A stretch of DNA of 59,470 nt from Paracoccaceae bacterium (GTDB lineage: Bacteria; Pseudomonadota; Alphaproteobacteria; Rhodobacterales; Rhodobacteraceae): the NCBI GenBank assembly GCA_028285485.1, contig JANQPC010000096.1, forward strand, positions 1-59,470, read 5' to 3'. This document shows, piece after piece, positions 54,244-59,470 of this stretch. The notes below the pieces were generated by a model that was not told the origin of the DNA, searched no databases, and saw nothing but the letters and a program-made list of their open reading frames with translations. The position numbers and the translations under genes were made by a program. How positions within the stretch are numbered: position 1 is the stretch's first letter; the number at the start of each line of letters is the position of its first letter.

Positions 54244-56757
54244 CTAACCGGGCGGCGGGGCGGCGCCGGCTTGCCGCACCGGGCCCGTGAAAAGAAAGCT
54301 CGGGCGCAGGATGCCGCCAAGCCCGATCTCATTGGCCTTGCCGTTCCGGATCACCTGGATCGCGATGAGGTTTTCCCCTTCGGTCAGATGCGCGGTGAGA
54401 TCGAACACCATGGGTTTGCTGAAGGCCGGGCCTGCCGCCCCCGCGAGCACCCCGTTGGCCCAGACGCGCGCGGTGTCCTCCACCCCGCCCAGGAAGAGCC
54501 CGATGCCATCGCCGAGGTCTTCGGCATCGAGAGATACCTCCCAGCGGTACCACACCGCGCCATCCCGCAAGCCGCCAAGGCCCTGCGCATCCCACGTGCT
54601 TGAAATCGTTCGGGTTTCGATAAAGTGGTCATCGCGGATGTCGGGCCGGTGAAGGCCAAGCCGAGTTCCCGAAACGTAAGGATCAAACGCCGTTGGCAGC
54701 GCATCGGGCACCGCGCGCAGCAACGCAAAGGGCGGCCGGGTCAAACGATCAGCCTCTGCCGTGAAGGCGCCGAGGAAGCGATCAAGATACCCCGGCACTT
54801 CCGAGGCCACGAGATCGGAGTTTTGCGCATAGGCCGCCTCCCAATGGGCGTTCAGCGCCGCAAGCTGGCGCGCAGCTTCGGCAAAATCGAAGGCCAGTGT
54901 CGCGCCATGGTAGGCAAGGTAGAGGCGCAGGAACTCAACGCCAATGGCAACATGGCCGATGCGCATACGGTCCCCGTCCGTCTCCGCCAGGGCTAGGGCC
55001 TCGGCGATATCGGCCTCCGCTGCCGCGACCCAATCGGCATCGAAGATCAGCGGTATCGCGTGGTAAGATCCCGCCTCCATCCCCGCGTTGCGCTGAGTCT
55101 CGATCAAGCGCAGCCAGTAGCGCTCCATCGGCACGGCCCCGGCGCCATAGGCGGCGGCGGAGAACTCGCTGAGAAGGCCACGCCAGTCGCGCGAACTGTC
55201 CCAGGCCAGGCGCATGAACACGTAGTCCGAAGGTGCCAGAACGCTCCACTGCTTGGTGGCCTCCACGTCTAAGCTTTGGAATCCCAGTTCATGATAATAA
55301 GGGATTTCCTCGCCCCAAATCGCGATCTTCGTGTAGGGCAGCATGTTGTCGGCGAGGTTCCAGTTATAGCCGCGGAAAGCCAGCACGTTGCCCTGCGCGC
55401 GCGAAAGATCGACCCAATCCTCCACCACCCCGCGGTAGAACCCTTGCGTCTTGCTGATCGGGTCGGTCAGCGCGTGGTACCGGGAGAAATTGATCGGCGC
55501 GAAGATCTGTATCACGCCGGGATCGGGCACATGGCGCGCGGGGAAATCAGCGTGGTTGGCATAGGAATAGTAGCCCACGCGCGCATGGGGGTAATCGGGG
55601 GTCACCCGCGCAAGGATCTCGTTGGCAAAAAGCACCAGCGCGTCGCTGGTGTCTGGCGTGCCGACAATCGGGTCATTGCGCCCCGCCCCCGCTGCCAGCG
55701 AGGCGGCCGACCGGCTGAAGCCCAGCCCATCGGACGGGCCGATGGCGAAGCTTGCCGCCGTCTCCGCCGTCCAGACCCCTGCTGCGATGCGTTCGGCATA
55801 GGTGGCGCGAATGTCTTCGGCAAAAAGCTCGATCACGCGCGGATGCGTGGTTTCGATCTGCGGGCCGCGGCGCACCGGTTGCCCGGCCTCATCGTAGACG
55901 AGCGCCAGCATCGTCGGATCCGCCTCAAAAGCCGCGCTGTGGCGTTCGATGAACCTTTTCCAAACATGGCCCGCGGCGCCTGCTGATGCGTCCCGCAATC
56001 CGCCGCCCTGCTGGCGCCAGATCCATTGGCGGAAGCGCCCCATCTCTTCCGCCGAGCGGGGCCGAAACCCGCGATACCAGAGCCGGCGGTACTGAAAATC
56101 GGGCGCATGGGTTTCGTCAATCGCGGCAAACCTCACCGTCTCGCGCTGGGGCGTGATTTCACCGATATCGCCCGGCATCACCCAATCCACACCCAGCTTT
56201 CGCAGCGCCTCGTAGGCGCCGTGGCGCGCGGCCACATCCGTCTCCCCCCCGATCAACAGCCGGTTCCCCGCAGTCACCAGCCGAAACGCCTCGCCCGAGG
56301 CCGTGGTGCGTTCGGGCAGCGCACCCATCTCGTTGGCAAGGTCCCCGATCACGATGCCGGGCCCCGACACATCCGCGGCATTGCTGACTGTTTGCACCGG
56401 CAGGCGCACGCCAGACATCGCTTCGAAGTGGTGATTGAGCTCGGCAACCACCACACTGCGCGCCAACGCGGCGGCATCGAGCATCTGCCGTTTACCGTCG
56501 ATCTCCACACCACGATCCATCCGGCGCGCCTTGAGAGCGGCCTCGATCACCTCTGGCGCGTAGATCGGGGGGGCCACGTAAATCGTGCCCAGGGCGGCGC
56601 CATCTTCGATGAGCGTTACGCCTTCCGCCGCAGCCTGGCTTGCCAAGTAAGGGGCGTTTGCAAGGCCGATCGCGAGAATCGCCACACGCCAAGCGCGAAA
56701 CACACAGCCCAAGCCACTAACAACGCGAGATTTTCTGCCTTCACACGCCCCTCGCAT
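54244..56757 (-). CDS. Secreted DUF4838 glycoside-hydrolase-like protein
   Basis: About 837 aa. A signal segment (VAILAIGLANAPYLASQAAA) is followed by an N-terminal alpha/beta domain (GIVIGDLANEMGALPERT, then FRLVTAGNRLLIGGETD) like GH20b/GH67-type leading domains. The DUF4838 core follows, with ARVGYYSYANHADFPARHVPDPGVIQIFAPINFSRYHALTDP and LPYTKIAIWGEEIPYYHELGFQSLDVEAT, then a C-terminal jelly-roll sugar-binding domain (WYRWEVSLDAEDLGDGIGLFLGGVEDTARVWANG). The start is uncertain: ATG 56757, with ATG 56829 (GAGGG upstream) possible. It sits between lasso B2 and B1; a functional link is not known. Confidence 0.75.
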   Translation of the reverse strand: MRGACEGRKSRVVSGLGCVFRAWRVAILAIGLANAPYLASQAAAEGVTLIEDGAALGTIYVAPPIYAPEVIEAALKARRMDRGVEIDGKRQMLDAAALARSVVVAELNHHFEAMSGVRLPVQTVSNAADVSGPGIVIGDLANEMGALPERTTASGEAFRLVTAGNRLLIGGETDVAARHGAYEALRKLGVDWVMPGDIGEITPQRETVRFAAIDETHAPDFQYRRLWYRGFRPRSAEEMGRFRQWIWRQQGGGLRDASAGAAGHVWKRFIERHSAAFEADPTMLALVYDEAGQPVRRGPQIETTHPRVIELFAEDIRATYAERIAAGVWTAETAASFAIGPSDGLGFSRSAASLAAGAGRNDPIVGTPDTSDALVLFANEILARVTPDYPHARVGYYSYANHADFPARHVPDPGVIQIFAPINFSRYHALTDPISKTQGFYRGVVEDWVDLSRAQGNVLAFRGYNWNLADNMLPYTKIAIWGEEIPYYHELGFQSLDVEATKQWSVLAPSDYVFMRLAWDSSRDWRGLLSEFSAAAYGAGAVPMERYWLRLIETQRNAGMEAGSYHAIPLIFDADWVAAAEADIAEALALAETDGDRMRIGHVAIGVEFLRLYLAYHGATLAFDFAEAARQLAALNAHWEAAYAQNSDLVASEVPGYLDRFLGAFTAEADRLTRPPFALLRAVPDALPTAFDPYVSGTRLGLHRPDIRDDHFIETRTISSTWDAQGLGGLRDGAVWYRWEVSLDAEDLGDGIGLFLGGVEDTARVWANGVLAGAAGPAFSKPMVFDLTAHLTEGENLIAIQVIRNGKANEIGLGGILRPSFLFTGPVRQAGAAPPPG

Positions 56758-57019
56758 CCCGGCGAGGCCAGCACCCCTCATGCGGGACCGCCGCCGCACC
56801 CCCGGCAAGCCCGATACGCCATTAACCATATGCGAACCCTCGCTTTTCCCGACCAGGTTGCAGGCCGTGTGGCCGAACCTCCCCCACGCCTCACCCGGAA
56901 ACATAGCGCCCATGCAACAGGCACCGGCGGATCGCCGCCGGGCCGTTGGACAGGCGCCGATTTCCACGGCACACCCTCTCTGGGGGCGGCTTCAACCGCG
57001 GCGACCGCGTGAGGGGTAC

Positions 57020-57298
57020 ATGGATTTGAATGCAAACTCCGTCGTTATGGCCCGTGACAGTGTTTTCAGCACCACCGTGGATGACGATCTGGTGCTCTTC
57101 AACCCAGACGACGGCCAGTATTTTGGCTCCGGTACCGTGGGTATGCGGATTTGGACGATGATTGGCGAGAAGCGCAAGGTGGCCGATATCTGCGGCACGC
57201 TTGCCGAGGAATTCGAGGTAGATGCGGCGCGCTGCGAACAGGATGTTCTGCAATTCCTCGCCTCGCTGCGGGAACGCGATCTGATCACCGTCTCCTGA
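57020..57298 (+). CDS. Lasso peptide RiPP recognition element (B1, PqqD family)
   Basis: 92-aa PqqD-like protein that binds the precursor leader and hands it to B2 and the cyclase. ARDSVFSTTVDDDLVLFNPDDGQYFGSGTVGMRIWTMIGEKRKVADICGTLAEEFEVD is the PqqD wing-helix pattern with the L-DDG-Y-L-type strand pair. GAGGGG precedes ATG. It is the first gene of the B1-C-A operon, 28 bases before the cyclase, and diverges from the DUF4838 gene. Confidence 0.93.
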   Translation: MDLNANSVVMARDSVFSTTVDDDLVLFNPDDGQYFGSGTVGMRIWTMIGEKRKVADICGTLAEEFEVDAARCEQDVLQFLASLRERDLITVS

Positions 57299-57326
57299 CC
57301 GCCACGCCACTCAATCGGGCCGCGGC

Positions 57327-59210
57327 ATGAGCGGATTTGTCGGCCGCATCGCCCTCGGCAGCGCGCCGGTTGACGCGCAGATCTTTCGCGGCGCCGAAGC
57401 CACCCTTGCCCATCACGGCCCCGAAGCCGGGCGGCTTGTCGACGGGCCCGTTGCCCTTGCCATGGCCGGCCGCCACATGGCCAGTGGGCGCCCAGCCAAT
57501 CGCGCGGGCGAACGCCTTGGCTCTTTCGCCATCGTTGCCGATGCGGTGCTCGACAATCGCGGCGACCTTGCCGAAGCGCTTGGGCTTGGGGGCAAAGGGT
57601 CCGCGCGGTTCAGCGATGGGGCCCTTATCCTGCGCGCCTACGCGGCCTGGGGCGCGGCATGCCTGCCCAGGCTGCTGGGCGATTTCGCCTTCGCCATCAC
57701 GCACCTGCAAAGCGGGGAGACCTTTCTCGCACGCGATCACATCGGGGCCCGGCCCCTCTACACTGCGCGCAGCCCCAGCACCCTCTCTTTCTCAAGCGAT
57801 ATCAGCGCACTCCTAGCCCTAGGTGAGGCGGATATCGCGATCGATGAAGCGATCGTCGCGCGGTATCTGGCGCGGCCGGACGAGCCCCTGAACGCAACCT
57901 TCTTTCGTGGCATCGATCCGCTTCCCCCGGGCCGTGCCGCGCTCCACATCACCGGCGGAGAACAGCGCCACGTCTGGTGGGATCCCGCCAAGGTGCCGCC
58001 CCGCAGCTACCCAGAGTCCGGCGCGCTTGCAGAAGACCTGCGCGCCGCCGTTTCCGAAGCCGTGCGGGCCAGCGCAGAGGTTGATGCGCCACTTGGCGCG
58101 CACTTGAGCGGCGGGGTAGACTCCACGGCAGTTGCCGCGCTTGCCGCGCCCCATGGGCTCGGCGCGACCTATAGCTGGTCTCCTGAAATTTCACCGGAGC
58201 ATCCCCATGCTGCCGGGCGCGATGAGCGGGATCTTATCGCGGCGCTCAGCGCCGATATCGGTGCGCCGCATCGCTATGGTCTCGCCACCGCCGCGGCGTT
58301 TCAAAGCTTTCTGGCGGATCCCGTTGAACTTACGGGCATTGCCGATCTTGTCGATGAGGCGCCGGTTCAAACGCGTGCAGCGGAGGATGGCATTGGCGTG
58401 ATGCTCTCAGGCTGGGGCGGGGATGAGGCGTTCTCGGCCCACGGCATCGGCTATGCCGCCTATCAGCTCCGCAGGGGCCGCCTCGGCGCGGCGCTCACCA
58501 CCGCGCGCCACCGCGCCGGCGGGCTGCGCCGAACCCGCGCGCTTTCTCGGGCCCTCTGGCAGGATGGGATCGTGCCGCTTCTGCCCGGCGGCCTTTACGA
58601 CCGCCTTACGCCGTTCCAGAACCCGTTTCAGAACAACAGCTTCGCCGCTCCTAGCCTGCGCTCACCGCAGCTTGACGGCGCCGCCAAAGCCAAGCTGCGC
58701 CCGCGTATCGGCCCCGATCCCACCGGCTTTCTCGCCGCGCTCATCGGGCGCGGCCACCTCGCGATGCGGATGGAACATTGGGCGCTCTCGGGCGCGCGCC
58801 ACGGGCTGACTTACCGCTATCCGCTCACCGCGCGCCCGGTGATCGAGGCGATCCTCGGCGCGGCGCCGGAGCTGGCATTTGGCGATGGCACGCCTCGCGC
58901 TCTGTGCCGGGCCGCTTTTCCCGAACTGGGGCTCGATCGCTGCCGGAAAACCGATCCTGCCAATGAAGCTCTGCGGGCCGAGATCAAGCGCGGCTGTTGG
59001 GCCCTGCTGGCGCGGGATGCCGACGAGGGCCGCTTTGACGGATCCTGCGACTGGATCGATGCGGCCGCGCTGCGTCGGGCCGTTATGGCCGTGCCGCAAC
59101 AGATGTCACCGCCCCATGCGCTGATTTTCGCCGAAATTACTGCCGCCATAAGGGTTTGGGAACTGTTTCAGAGACAATCTGTGCCGGGCAACCGCCCAAT
59201 CCCGAATTGA
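57327..59210 (+). CDS. Lasso cyclase (asparagine synthetase-like, C protein)
   Basis: 627 aa of the asparagine synthetase B-like fold. The N-terminal glutaminase-like domain (about 1-215) lacks the catalytic Cys2, starting MSGFVGRIAL, as in lasso cyclases. The synthetase domain has the PP-loop LSGGVDSTAVAA near residues 260-271 and MLSGWGGDEAFSAHG, which binds ATP. It adenylates the acidic side chain of the precursor and closes the macrolactam on the core N-terminus. B1 lies 28 bases before it and the precursor gene 52 bases after it. Confidence 0.93.
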   Translation: MSGFVGRIALGSAPVDAQIFRGAEATLAHHGPEAGRLVDGPVALAMAGRHMASGRPANRAGERLGSFAIVADAVLDNRGDLAEALGLGGKGSARFSDGALILRAYAAWGAACLPRLLGDFAFAITHLQSGETFLARDHIGARPLYTARSPSTLSFSSDISALLALGEADIAIDEAIVARYLARPDEPLNATFFRGIDPLPPGRAALHITGGEQRHVWWDPAKVPPRSYPESGALAEDLRAAVSEAVRASAEVDAPLGAHLSGGVDSTAVAALAAPHGLGATYSWSPEISPEHPHAAGRDERDLIAALSADIGAPHRYGLATAAAFQSFLADPVELTGIADLVDEAPVQTRAAEDGIGVMLSGWGGDEAFSAHGIGYAAYQLRRGRLGAALTTARHRAGGLRRTRALSRALWQDGIVPLLPGGLYDRLTPFQNPFQNNSFAAPSLRSPQLDGAAKAKLRPRIGPDPTGFLAALIGRGHLAMRMEHWALSGARHGLTYRYPLTARPVIEAILGAAPELAFGDGTPRALCRAAFPELGLDRCRKTDPANEALRAEIKRGCWALLARDADEGRFDGSCDWIDAAALRRAVMAVPQQMSPPHALIFAEITAAIRVWELFQRQSVPGNRPIPN

Positions 59211-59262
59211 ACGCCGCCCGCGTTTCTGTTAACACTTTCGAGGGGGCAGAGAGGTGAACACT

Positions 59263-59403
59263 ATGTCGACGAAAAAGCAGTGGGTTGAGCCGCGTCTCGA
59301 AACGCTTAGCGTTGAGAAAACGCTCGGTGGGATCGTGCCGATGTTCTCCGAGAGCATTATCTTCACGTCGCCAGCAGGAGATACTGTAAACGGCATGTCG
59401 TAA
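59263..59403 (+). CDS. Lasso peptide precursor (A), predicted 9-residue ring
   Basis: A 46-codon gene just after the cyclase. The leader (residues 1-21) is MSTKKQWVEPRLETLSVEKTL. It has WxxPxL at 7-12, like the YxxPxL motif read by B1, and Thr20 at position -2 as in other lasso leaders. The core (22-46) would start with Gly, GGIVPMFSE, so the macrolactam joins Gly1 to Glu9 (Glu30 of the precursor). The tail is SIIFTSPAGDTVNGMS. ATG 59263 has GAGAGG upstream; GTG 59254 (three codons earlier) is an alternative. A terminator follows at once. The assignment is by pattern, not by homology search. Confidence 0.88.
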   Translation: MSTKKQWVEPRLETLSVEKTLGGIVPMFSESIIFTSPAGDTVNGMS

Positions 59404-59406
59404 CGG

Positions 59407-59443
59407 CATCGGGCGGGCATGGCCTGCCTGATGTATTTTCTTT
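59407..59443 (+). terminator. Terminator of the lasso B1-C-A operon
   Basis: A 12-bp stem (CATCGGGCGGGC at 59407-59418, loop ATG, GCCTGCCTGATG at 59422-59433, two G-U pairs) is followed by TATTTTCTTT. It begins three bases after the precursor stop. Confidence 0.92.
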
Positions 59444-59470
59444 GAGCGATTTGCTGTGACTGCCATGCTT

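Overview
The window looks like a chromosomal stretch of a high-GC alphaproteobacterium of the Rhodobacterales (roseobacter type). Signs are the GC-rich codon use, GapR (DUF2312), CsgH, a DUF6280 protein, the pcm-tolC-PopZ-like gene order and the urease gene order. It is mostly core chromosome with accessory surface-structure genes and, at the right edge, a RiPP cluster. I see no IS element, phage or CRISPR array.

Layout: 1-2668 (minus) is part of a urease operon, ureD-ureA-two membrane proteins-ureB-Ala/Lys-rich protein (cut off; ureC must lie further left). 2827-6330 (plus) is pyrC-pyrE-dnaB. 6327-8284 (minus) holds mnmH/selU and an FAD oxidoreductase. 8377-14259 is an envelope region with a hydrolase, an LpxL-like acyltransferase, a Wzx-type flippase and a FemAB/CelD-like acyltransferase. 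After a 2H phosphoesterase-like gene and tRNA-Thr(TGT) comes an alphaproteobacterial curli locus, 15252-19199 (minus: csgA-csgH-csgB-csgF-csgG-IalB-like). Opposite it are a secreted Ala/Gln-rich protein with one curlin-like repeat and a CsgD-like LuxR regulator. 20578-35827 is mixed: gapR, a MarR-MFS-small-peptide operon, two divergent SnoaL-fold genes, a GT11-like transferase, rhomboid, GFA, an inositol monophosphatase, metR/metF, a thioesterase, a TylF-type methyltransferase, a DUF2235 hydrolase, and ornithine decarboxylase with a divergent Lrp. 35986-46371 has valS, aminotransferases, an MsbA-like exporter, ygfZ and efp. 46540-50486 (minus) carries pcm-tolC-PopZ-like and a membrane protein. 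50603-53725 has two glycosyltransferases and a methyltransferase.

The most striking region is 53722-59443, a lasso peptide biosynthetic cluster. It has a B2 peptidase (minus strand), a large secreted DUF4838 protein (minus), then a plus-strand operon of B1/RRE, the asparagine-synthetase-like cyclase and a 46-residue precursor whose core predicts a 9-residue Gly1-Glu9 ring, closed by a strong terminator.

A second unexplained structure is a family of four copies of a roughly 95-105 bp partly palindromic repeat. Every copy sits in a gap between convergent genes, and the copies often supply the stop codons of the genes beside them.
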